Part shown: piece by piece, positions 1 to 5,007 of the stretch
Layout of the letters: each line of letters starts with the position of its first letter
How positions within the stretch are numbered: the stretch's first letter is position 1
Assembly (NCBI GenBank): GCA_937958735.1
Contig: CALGNG010000137.1
Span: 1-5,007, forward strand
Direction of reading: 5' to 3'
Source of the DNA: an uncultured Aquimarina sp.
GTDB lineage: Bacteria > Bacteroidota > Bacteroidia > Flavobacteriales > Flavobacteriaceae
Length of the DNA stretch: 5,007 nucleotides
Made by a program: the position numbers and the translations under genes
The notes under the pieces: model-generated
What the model saw: the letters and a program-made list of their open reading frames with translations, nothing else
What the model was told of the DNA's origin: nothing
The model's database searches: none

Positions 1-464
1 AGATTCTTGCCATTATGAAGGATTCTACTATTGGGGTATATGGCGCTATCGGTCTTTTATCGGTATTGGCTTTAAAAGCTTTTGCTTTATCTAAAATAGA
101 ACATAGTGGTATTATAATTACCTTAATTTGCGGACATACATTAAGCAGAGCTTTTGCTACATTAGTCATGTATTTTTTACCCTATGTTTCGGAAGTAAAA
201 ACCAGTAAATCTAAAAACACAGGTATTGCCCATCCTATTAGTATGCCTATAGTTAATCTATTACTTCCTCTTTCCCTTCTATATTTTTACAATAGTTATG
301 TGGTCTACATCGTATTAATTCCTTGTACTTTGGTTCTAATACACCTAATCTTAAAATACAAAAAATGGATTGGAGGCTATACCGGCGATTGCGCTGGAGC
401 GGTACAACAAATAACCGAAGTGGTCTTTTATATAAGTATACTAGCCTTATGGAACTATATCTAA
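1..464 (+). CDS. cobS: Adenosylcobinamide-GDP ribazoletransferase (cobalamin synthase), 5'-truncated by window edge
   Basis: CobS is an integral membrane enzyme that joins adenosylcobinamide-GDP to alpha-ribazole, giving adenosylcobalamin and GMP, the last assembly step of the nucleotide loop. About 153 residues are visible, against roughly 250 for the family, so the N-terminal 40 percent, including the acidic DGLAD-type motif, lies outside the window. The frame is open to base 3 (ILAI before MKDS), so the ATG at 15 is an internal methionine and not the start. Family signatures seen are MKDSTIGVYGAIGLL at 15-59, a GHTLSRA stretch near 132-155, and the C-terminal GGYTGDCAGAVQQ block at 372-410. 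Several hydrophobic segments (around 99-135, 255-300, 300-350 and 420-460) fit a polytopic membrane protein. The stop lies inside the next gene, cobC, which supports a shared transcript. The identification is secure; only the extent is unknown. Confidence 0.95.
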   Translation, partial: ILAIMKDSTIGVYGAIGLLSVLALKAFALSKIEHSGIIITLICGHTLSRAFATLVMYFLPYVSEVKTSKSKNTGIAHPISMPIVNLLLPLSLLYFYNSYVVYIVLIPCTLVLIHLILKYKKWIGGYTGDCAGAVQQITEVVFYISILALWNYI

Positions 465-970
465 TACGCCATACTACTCCTGGTATTGCTAAAGGCATTT
501 GCTACGGGCAATCGGACATCCCTTTGGCCAATACATTTGATACCGAAGCTAAAGCAGTATTAAAACAACTCGAAACGCTTTCTTTTGATGCAGTGTATAG
601 CAGCCCTTTACTTAGGTGTAAACAACTGGCTCTTAAAATTAGTCCAAATGTTATAGAAGATCCTCGCTTAATGGAACTGAATTTTGGCAACTGGGAGCTT
701 AAAAAATGGGACAATATTCCTAGAAAAGAAAGTGAACCTTGGATGCAAGATTTTGTAAGGGTTAGCACTCCTAATGGAGAATCTTATATAAATCTACAAA
801 AGCGCGCCATTTCTTTTTATAATGAAATTAAAGACCAACCATATAGCTCCATCGCTATCGTAACCCATGCGGGTTTTATTAGAGCTTTGGTTAGTTATAT
901 TAACACTATAGATCTTAAGGACTCTTTTGATCTTAAAGTGCCTTACGGCGTGGTGATGGGTATCCGTTAA
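449..970 (+). CDS. cobC: Alpha-ribazole phosphatase, histidine phosphatase superfamily
   Basis: This is a 173-residue cytosolic phosphatase predicted to remove the 5'-phosphate of alpha-ribazole-5'-phosphate and so provide the substrate of CobS. The phosphoglycerate-mutase-like catalytic pocket is visible: LIRHTTP at residues 5-11, with R7 and the phospho-accepting H8; R56 in SSPLLRC; E76 in MELNFGNWE; and the second histidine, H140, in VTHAGFIRAL. The ELNFGNWELKKWDNIP stretch (76-91) is the form usual in CobC rather than in general phosphoglycerate mutases. The ATG at 449 is chosen because the RHT motif then falls at residue 8, as in the family. The frame is open further upstream, but that extension would lie wholly within cobS and adds no domain. 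The gene overlaps cobS by 16 bases in another frame, suggesting translational coupling. The length is about normal for the superfamily. Without the cob context, a generic histidine phosphatase would be the alternative. Confidence 0.93.
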   Translation: MELYLIRHTTPGIAKGICYGQSDIPLANTFDTEAKAVLKQLETLSFDAVYSSPLLRCKQLALKISPNVIEDPRLMELNFGNWELKKWDNIPRKESEPWMQDFVRVSTPNGESYINLQKRAISFYNEIKDQPYSSIAIVTHAGFIRALVSYINTIDLKDSFDLKVPYGVVMGIR

Positions 971-1317
971 GCTTCTTATTTAACCTAAATACTTTACCTT
1001 CTCCCCTCTACAAATCAACACATTAAAAAACAGACACCTACATTAAATTGTCTCTAACTTTTAATATCTTACCGTAGGATAGATTATTTTTTTTAAGTTA
1101 AAAACCCCTCTTTAATTTTATCTAAATTAACAACTAAACTTCCGACTTAAATACAATTTAATTAATATATAAAAATCGAAGAATTAGCAAGATATTTCCA
1201 TCTATTTAGAAAAAAAGAAAACAAAATATTTATTACATGTAGCAAGTAAAAAAACAGTAATTCTAGCTAAAAAACTCATCCCCAATTATTTTATAGCCGT
1301 TATTTTTAGATTTACAT
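971..1317. other. AT-rich intergenic stretch without a recognisable gene
   Basis: These 347 bases between cobC and the GNAT fragment are very rich in A and T, with many stops in every frame. Apart from the weak hairpin and T run at 1065-1094, I see no gene, RNA or repeat. I looked here for the missing N-terminal half of the acetyltransferase in the plus-strand frames, mainly from about 1140 onward, and did not find it. The longest short reading frame just upstream of it (about 1166-1249, no ATG) resembles nothing I know. Confidence 0.6.
1065..1094 (+). terminator. Weak candidate Rho-independent terminator after cobC
   Basis: A short hairpin at 1065-1081 pairs TATCTTA with TAGGATA (seven pairs including one G-T) around a three-base loop. 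Five bases later a run of eight T follows at 1087-1094. It lies 95 bases after the cobC stop and has the right shape to end the cobSC transcript. The stem is AT-rich and the T run is slightly distant, so the call is tentative. Confidence 0.3.
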
Positions 1318-1608
1318 GTGAACAAAAAAGCTGAAATTGGTTTTTGGCTTTTACCTGAATATTGGGGTAATGGAATACTAAAGGAGTTAATGCCTCTAAT
1401 TTGTAACTACGGATTTAACCAACTAAATCTTCATCGTATCGAAGGTTTTGTAGAATCGAATAACACCAATTGTAAAAGAGGTCTTGCTAAATTTGACTTT
1501 AAATACGAAGGCACTATGGTAGATTGCGAAATTAAAAATGAGAAATTTATTAGTTTAGATATCTATGCCTTGATAAATTATCAACTTGAAATTAAAAATC
1601 TAGATTAA
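1318..1608 (+). pseudogene. RimJ/RimL-type GNAT N-acetyltransferase, C-terminal half only (probable remnant)
   Basis: The 96 codons match the second half of a GNAT acetyltransferase of the RimJ/RimL kind, enzymes that transfer acetyl from acetyl-CoA to an amino group. Visible parts are AEIGFWLLPEYWGNGILKE at residues 5-23, which holds the acetyl-CoA pyrophosphate loop and following helix, then LNLHRIEGFVESNNTN (36-51), and the end of the fold at FDFKYEG (59-65). Family members have about 170-180 residues, so the first 80 or so, forming the N-terminal strands and helices, are absent. The only start available is a GTG at 1318, because TAG closes the frame at 1294; the overlapping ATG at 1316 runs straight into TGA. 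The usual KLGF motif reads KFDF here, which fits relaxed constraint. A shortened functional protein cannot be excluded, but loss of half the fold makes a decayed gene more likely. Confidence 0.75.
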
Positions 1609-1628
1609 GTTAAATTTTTCTTAATCTA
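1601..1628. repeat. Nine-base perfect inverted repeat over the GNAT stop codon
   Basis: TAGATTAAG at 1601-1609 is the exact reverse complement of CTTAATCTA at 1620-1628, with a ten-base loop containing a run of T. The left arm includes the TAA stop of the acetyltransferase fragment. The stem is AT-rich and no T run follows the right arm, so it is not a typical intrinsic terminator. It may be a weak 3' hairpin or chance in AT-rich sequence. Confidence 0.35.
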
Positions 1629-1752
1629 CAATAAATAAGTTATTCTTACTTGCTTACAAAAATACTCGTAAATATATTGTATTTCAGGCAGTTAAAAACA
1701 AATTAGCAATTGACTTCTCTATTTTTAATACTAATATTTTGACCTATACTGT

Positions 1753-2271
1753 ATGGAAAAACGCATTAATGAAGAATTAAGACAATACAAACTTTTTAGA
1801 ATCCAAGAAGTAGAATCTAAGCTAAGGAGATTTAAAATAACTTATGTAGAAATTAAAGAGCATGTGGCAGTTAGGCTTTCTAAAAATATAACTTCTAACA
1901 TAGTGCGTGTTATACTTAGCTTATTAGCCATTCTCTTCCTATCCATAGGCATTATGTGTTTCTTTCCAGAAAAACTTATAGTATTACTAAAACCCGGAGG
2001 CCTATATCTATCTGTTACCGAACAAAAAGAAACTATTCTTATGAGTGATTTTTGTAAATACCTTTTTATCTCTATCTCTTTTTTATTGTTTTTTACAAGT
2101 TATCTTTTAAGGGCTAATATTCAAAAAAGAAATAATGTTTACTCTCTTTCTGTTCTTTTAAAAGAAGTTATGGACTACATGGAAAGCTCTGCCAACGGCG
2201 ATAAAAGAAAATACGAATACTTTGTGGATTCCCTTGCGGAACAAGAAAAAATTAAGAGGAACGCGGTATAA
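1753..2271 (+). CDS. Hypothetical protein with two predicted transmembrane segments
   Basis: I do not recognise the family of this 172-residue protein. The N-terminal 48 residues are strongly charged (KRINEELRQYKLFRIQEVES and onward) and probably helical. A hydrophobic segment at about 50-71 is followed by a connecting stretch of about 30 residues (72-100) and a second hydrophobic segment at about 101-119. The C-terminal 50 residues are again charged and probably helical. By the positive-inside rule both ends, rich in lysine and arginine, would lie in the cytoplasm, with residues 72-100 outside. No signal peptide, metal site or catalytic motif is evident. The ATG at 1753 is the first in the frame and has no clear ribosome binding site, as is usual in Bacteroidota. 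It stands alone, 144 bases after the GNAT remnant and about 160 before the regulator gene. Coding is supported by length and coherent topology. Confidence 0.7.
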   Translation: MEKRINEELRQYKLFRIQEVESKLRRFKITYVEIKEHVAVRLSKNITSNIVRVILSLLAILFLSIGIMCFFPEKLIVLLKPGGLYLSVTEQKETILMSDFCKYLFISISFLLFFTSYLLRANIQKRNNVYSLSVLLKEVMDYMESSANGDKRKYEYFVDSLAEQEKIKRNAV

Positions 2272-2392
2272 TTAATCCCAATAACACCTCAAAAACACTA
2301 ATTCTATCGGATGGGCCAGATTAGTAACCTTATTTTGACTTAAGTATTATAAAAAAAACATAAATAAATCATTTCCTCTAAAAGCTTCTTCG

Positions 2393-2407
2393 AAAGTTAC
2401 GTACTTT
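2393..2407. promoter_or_regulatory. Short imperfect palindrome upstream of the Crp-like gene (possible operator)
   Basis: AAAGT at 2393-2397 and ACTTT at 2403-2407 form an inverted repeat around TACGT, centred about 34 bases before the preferred start at 2434. A dyad here could be an autoregulatory site for the Crp-like protein. It is shorter than, and unlike, the TGTGA-type Crp half-sites, and such dyads occur by chance in AT-rich DNA. This is a guess from position only. Confidence 0.2.
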
Positions 2408-2433
2408 TAATTTCCATGTTAATATTGCTCTTA

Positions 2434-3012
2434 ATGGACACTAAGACTATCGAAATATCAAAGTTTTTTGAAACAAAATACCCTTTAAACAAAGATGGAT
2501 TAGCCGATTTTTTTTCTTTATTTAAAATAGAAGTTTATAAAAAAGGCTCTATAATTCTTAAGGCCAACCAAGAAGAAAAAACTCTTCGTTTTCTAAATAG
2601 CGGGGTAATTAGAGAATATTACACAGGACCAGAAAAAGAGACTAATATAAACTTCTATACTCAACCCCAATTTATTACCGATTTATCTTGCTTTAACGAC
2701 AATTCTAAAACAAAAAAAAACCAAGAATGTCTAACTAAAATAGAATTGCTATCTATAGATAAAAAAGCATACTTGGAATTATTACAAAAATACAAATGTG
2801 GCCAATCCTTTATGGATGGCTCTTTTTTGCAATTATTAAAAAACAAAGAACTCTTAGAATACAACAGGCTTACCAAAACAGCTAATGAGTTGTATCTAGA
2901 CCTTCTAATATCGAAACCCAATTGGTTAGAAAAAATTCCGCAATACCATATTGCTTCTTACCTAAATATTACCCCAGAAACATTAAGTAGAATTAGAAAA
3001 CGAATTTCTTGA
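2434..3012 (+). CDS. Crp/Fnr-family transcriptional regulator
   Basis: This 192-residue protein has the two-domain layout of Crp/Fnr regulators. Residues of about 10-115 form the cyclic-nucleotide-binding-like beta barrel (YKKGSIILKANQEEKTLRFL, then SGVIREYY). A dimerisation helix follows around 110-145, and residues 168-192 (IPQYHIASYLNITPETLSRI and the following RKRIS) form the helix-turn-helix close to the C-terminus, in the form common in Bacteroidota. The phosphate-binding cassette of true cAMP receptors (a GE pair followed by RSA or RTA) is not seen; the corresponding part reads TNINFYTQPQFITDLSCF, so the ligand is unknown. No Fnr-like cysteine cluster is present. An ATG at 2416 would add MLILLL; I prefer the ATG at 2434 because MDTKTIEI gives a normal soluble N-terminus and a length close to relatives. 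The metallo-hydrolase gene follows by 58 bases on the same strand. Confidence 0.88.
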   Translation: MDTKTIEISKFFETKYPLNKDGLADFFSLFKIEVYKKGSIILKANQEEKTLRFLNSGVIREYYTGPEKETNINFYTQPQFITDLSCFNDNSKTKKNQECLTKIELLSIDKKAYLELLQKYKCGQSFMDGSFLQLLKNKELLEYNRLTKTANELYLDLLISKPNWLEKIPQYHIASYLNITPETLSRIRKRIS

Positions 3013-3070
3013 TCTAGGTCAACAGAAAGTGTTTGTTGTTTTTTTAGTTTTAAAGACAAAATTAAAAGCA

Positions 3071-3841
3071 ATGAAAATACACCATATAAGAAATGCCACA
3101 ATGGTTATAGAAACCGTTGATAAAGTTATTCTGGTAGATCCTATGCTAGGAGAAAAAGGAACGTCTGCCCCTACTCTTACTCTATTTAGGTTTAAGCCTC
3201 AGAAAAACCCCATAGTAGAATTACCAAATAATGCTATGAACATTATTAATAAAATTACCCATTGCTTAATTACCCATTTGCATCCAGACCACTTGGATAA
3301 AGCCGCAGAAAAGTTATTAACAGAAAAAAAAATACCTGTGATCTGTAGCGTTAAAGACGCTCCTATTTTAAAAAAGAGGGGTCTGCAGGTGATGCAAACC
3401 ATAGATTATTGGACATCTTCTCCATTTCTTGGAGGCACTATAGAAGGTATTCCTGCAAAACACGGCTATGGGTTTATAGCTAAACCAATGGGAAATGTAA
3501 TGGGCTACTATATTCAACTTCCTAATCAAAAATCCATCTATTTAAGTTCTGACACTATCTATACTAAAGACGTAGACAAAGTGCTTAAAAATTACCAACC
3601 CGATATTAGCGTAGCAGCTTGTGGTACAGCACAACTAGATGTTTTTAAACCTTTACTAATGACCATGGAGGATATAGTGAAATTTGTTAAAAACTCTCCA
3701 GGAAGCGTTATTGCAAATCATTTAGAAGCTGTTAACCATTGTCCCACCACTAGAGAAGAATTAAAGCAAGAATTAAAAAAACAAAATCTTCTAGAAAAAA
3801 CATACATCCCTACCGATGGGCAGATAATGGAGTGGAGCTAA
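3071..3841 (+). CDS. MBL-fold metallo-hydrolase (UlaG-like group)
   Basis: This is a 256-residue hydrolase of the metallo-beta-lactamase fold, probably cytosolic because no signal peptide is seen. The protein opens with MKIHHIRNATMVIE and LVDPML, the first strands of the fold. The metal-binding signature is THLHPDHLD, giving H69, H71, D73 and H74. Further probable ligands are H131 in AKHGYGF, D161 in YLSSDTIY and H217 in VIANHLEAVNHC. This complete set predicts a working two-metal site. The arrangement resembles the UlaG-like group, which includes lactonases and phosphodiesterases, but the substrate cannot be read from sequence. A GTG at 3029 would add 14 residues (MFVVFLVL and onward) made from a T-rich spacer; the ATG at 3071 gives the normal fold start. 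It lies 58 bases after the Crp-like gene in the same direction, which suggests shared transcription or control by that regulator. Confidence 0.9.
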   Translation: MKIHHIRNATMVIETVDKVILVDPMLGEKGTSAPTLTLFRFKPQKNPIVELPNNAMNIINKITHCLITHLHPDHLDKAAEKLLTEKKIPVICSVKDAPILKKRGLQVMQTIDYWTSSPFLGGTIEGIPAKHGYGFIAKPMGNVMGYYIQLPNQKSIYLSSDTIYTKDVDKVLKNYQPDISVAACGTAQLDVFKPLLMTMEDIVKFVKNSPGSVIANHLEAVNHCPTTREELKQELKKQNLLEKTYIPTDGQIMEWS

Positions 3842-3943
3842 AGAGAAATCCCTTAAAGTATAAAGCGTCTATATAAGTGTTCAAAAAAAACATATTAAAT
3901 ATAAATTTGATATTTGTAACAGAATTTTTTTTAGTTAAACAAC
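3842..3943. other. AT-rich spacer between the hydrolase gene and the IS relic
   Basis: About 100 bases separate the hydrolase stop from the inferred left end of the insertion-sequence relic. I see no hairpin with a T run here and no short gene, so the termination site of the regulator-hydrolase transcript is not apparent. Confidence 0.5.
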
Positions 3944-4341
3944 TGGAATACCTAACTTTATTGAGACACAATTTTAAAGATTTTAAGACAAAAATAAATA
4001 TCTTGAAATTATGAAAAAACGAGTTTAGAAATCTCTTAAAAACAAACTCATTAATTACCCAAAATGTGAGTAGAAAAGCAAATTGTTGGGATAATGCTGT
4101 GGCGGAATCTTTCTTTAAAACGATAAAAACAGAAATGATTTATCATAATAAATTTAAAAAACAGTCTGAAGCTAAAACAGCTGTATTTGAATATATAGAA
4201 ATTTGGTATAATCGTAAAAGACTGCATTCACCCCTAAATTATAAAACACCATATCAAATGGAACTAGAATTTTATAACAAATTTAAAATAGTCGCTTAAA
4301 TAGGTCTTAAAAAAGTGTCCCAAGCGTAATCGGTAATTGCA
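3944..4341 (+). mobile_element. Internally deleted IS3-family insertion sequence relic
   Basis: The relic is about 0.4 kb, against 1.2-1.5 kb for an intact IS3-family element. It is defined by the transposase C-terminus inside and by imperfect inverted ends. The left end (3944-3969) and the reverse complement of the right end (4315-4341) both start with TG and align with one gap: TGGAATACC against TGCAATTACC, then eight mostly differing bases, then TTGAGACAC against TTGGGACAC. Further inward, TTTTAAGAC at 3981-3989 is repeated exactly in inverted form at 4305-4313. A short reading frame MKKRV then stop at 4011-4028 begins like many IS3 OrfA proteins and runs straight into OrfB sequence, which suggests that a deletion removed all the middle. 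No clear target-site duplication flanks it. The transposase call is firm; the exact boundaries are inferred by eye. Confidence 0.6.
4015..4299 (+). pseudogene. IS3-family transposase OrfB, C-terminal fragment
   Basis: The fragment encodes the end of the integrase-like (rve) catalytic domain of an IS3-family OrfB. The best stretch is SRKANCWDNAVAESFFKTIK, translated from 4069, in which the E of AVAESFF is the third residue of the DDE triad. Next come the KTE motif, YIEIWYNRKRLHSPLNYKTP and a short tail. Homology starts before the GTG at 4066: the frame from 4015 reads KNEFRNLLKTNSLITQN, matching the usual EFxxLL region, and is closed by TGA at 4012. About 94 codons remain of roughly 280, so both catalytic aspartates are lost and the product cannot transpose. 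The typical SMSRKG reads NVSRKA, with valine at the usual methionine, so no natural ATG exists. It could be moved only by a transposase supplied by a related intact element. Confidence 0.9.
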
Positions 4342-4426
4342 CTTAACACATTCCTAAACACCTAAAAATATATAAGCATGCTGAAAACTTCTGTTTAAGC
4401 AACTTAATTTGTCTTTTTATGTTAAA

Positions 4427-4466
4427 TAAAAAACGGATAGTAGTTAACACTACTATCCGTTTTTTA
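4427..4466. terminator. Strong bidirectional Rho-independent terminator
   Basis: A perfect 18-base-pair hairpin has its left arm at 4427-4444 and right arm at 4449-4466, with a TAAC loop. The core CGGATAGTAGT pairs with ACTACTATCCG and is flanked by six A on the left and six T on the right, so a terminator with a U tract forms in either direction. It lies 14 bases beyond the stop of the minus-strand secreted-protein gene, whose transcript it most likely ends. It also blocks plus-strand read-through from the IS relic side. Confidence 0.92.
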
Positions 4467-4479
4467 ATTTCTATAACAA

Positions 4480-5007
4480 TTAATATTTGATTAATCTAGA
4501 GCTTATTAATTCATCTCCATTTTTAAATATTAAAAAATAAACACCTGACTCATAAGAAGAGTCTATTTTTATAGAAACATAACTATTTTCTACAGCTGTT
4601 TCAATAGGTAACTTTTTACCAAGTATAGTATAGATTTCTATACTTTCTACATCAATATTTCCATTACCAATATCTAAATAATAAGTGCCCTTTGATGGAT
4701 TTGGCCAAATTTTTAATGTTTCAACACTATTATCAATTAATGTAGTACTCTCACTAATTTTTTTACTTTTAAGTATAGTAAAACAGTTGTTAACCGTTAC
4801 TTTTTCACAAATAGTATTAGAACATTTTTCTTTTCCATTAAATCCTGTAGCTGTTAAACAAACTAAATACGTCCCATTGGAAGGAAAAGTATAATTGAAG
4901 TCTTTTGAATTACTAACAAAGTTTCCACTAACAGTCCATGTCCAAGCAGCTACATCAACTCCAAGTGGTACTTCAGATTCATCTGTAAAGCTATATAAAC
5001 ATGAAGA
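4480..5007 (-). CDS. Secreted protein with PKD-like domain and T9SS type A C-terminal sorting domain (3' part, N-terminus outside window)
   Basis: The minus-strand frame is open from the window edge to a TAA stop at 4480-4482, giving 175 residues of a longer protein. Visible residues of about 3-72 look like a PKD-type immunoglobulin-like domain: AAWTWTVSGNF (20-30), then YTFPSNGTYLVCLTATGFNG (39-58) and CEKVTV. A serine- and lysine-rich linker follows at about 77-95. Residues 96-175 are a type A sorting domain of the type IX secretion system, with IWPNPSKGTYYLDI at its start, IEIYTILGK in the middle and SGVYFLIF and RLIKY at the end. Such tails direct export across the outer membrane and are then cleaved for surface attachment or release. 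Five cysteines sit in the PKD-like region and its edges (C3, C50, C62, C67, C75). The catalytic or adhesive part would be upstream, off the window. The gene converges on the rest of the window. Confidence 0.92.
   Translation of the reverse strand, partial: SSCLYSFTDESEVPLGVDVAAWTWTVSGNFVSNSKDFNYTFPSNGTYLVCLTATGFNGKEKCSNTICEKVTVNNCFTILKSKKISESTTLIDNSVETLKIWPNPSKGTYYLDIGNGNIDVESIEIYTILGKKLPIETAVENSYVSIKIDSSYESGVYFLIFKNGDELISSRLIKY

Noticed and set aside
323..448. N-terminal extension of the cobC frame upstream of the ATG at 449
   Set aside because: It lies wholly inside cobS, has no phosphatase homology, and would push the catalytic RHT motif about 50 residues from the N-terminus, unlike the family.
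1710..1741. Promoter-like elements before the two-TM gene: TTGACT with TAATAT 16 bases on, and TATTTTG at 1735-1741
   Set aside because: The first pair follows a sigma-70 pattern not typical of Bacteroidota. The second does not fit the TAnnTTTG spacing, and a start there would leave almost no leader before 1753.
2298..2324. Imperfect hairpin CTAATTCT / AGATTAG after the two-TM gene
   Set aside because: It has a bulged base and a large loop, and no T run follows, so I cannot support a terminator.
3029..3070. GTG start giving the MBL hydrolase 14 more residues, possibly a signal peptide
   Set aside because: The added residues come from a T-rich spacer, lack a cleavage site, and the fold begins normally at the ATG at 3071.
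3199..3402. Minus-strand open frame opposite the hydrolase, and similar ones at 253-498, 502-768 and 2661-2921
   Set aside because: All lie opposite well-supported genes and their translations show no recognisable domain.
3941..4347. AAC at both flanks of the IS relic as a target-site duplication
   Set aside because: The right copy (4345-4347) lies three bases outside the inferred right end, and a three-base match in such sequence is expected by chance.
4685..4894. Plus-strand open frame with hydrophobic residues
   Set aside because: It is antisense to the clear T9SS-tailed protein on the minus strand, whose translation matches known domains throughout.

Overview
The window is AT-rich and reads as a chromosomal segment of a Bacteroidota bacterium, most probably a member of the Flavobacteriia. 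The clearest support is a reverse-strand gene at the right edge that ends in a type A sorting domain of the type IX secretion system (T9SS), a system confined to this phylum. The flavobacterial style of the Crp-like regulator and the lack of clear Shine-Dalgarno sites agree with this.

Layout from left to right. At 1-970 is the end of a cobalamin nucleotide-loop operon: the C-terminal part of cobS (cut by the window edge) overlaps cobC by 16 bases. At 971-1317 is an AT-rich gap with a weak candidate terminator, followed at 1318-1608 by the C-terminal half of a RimJ/RimL-type GNAT acetyltransferase, probably a gene remnant. At 1753-2271 is an unrecognised small protein with two membrane segments. 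At 2434-3012 is a Crp/Fnr-family regulator, and 58 bases later at 3071-3841 is a metallo-beta-lactamase-fold hydrolase; the two may form a regulator-enzyme pair. At about 3944-4341 is a relic of an IS3-family insertion sequence. It keeps only the transposase C-terminus, but imperfect inverted ends can still be traced on both sides. A long perfect hairpin at 4427-4466 forms a bidirectional terminator. From 4480 to the right edge, on the minus strand, is the 3' part of a secreted protein with a PKD-like domain and a T9SS sorting tail.

Functionally, CobS joins adenosylcobinamide-GDP to alpha-ribazole, and CobC supplies the alpha-ribazole by dephosphorylating its 5'-phosphate. The other genes are not obviously connected to this pathway. 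The middle and right parts look like a patchwork of small accessory genes and decayed fragments (GNAT remnant, IS relic) between the cob operon and a surface or secreted protein gene. I found no convincing new system. The best leads are the internally deleted IS3 derivative and the regulator-hydrolase pair.
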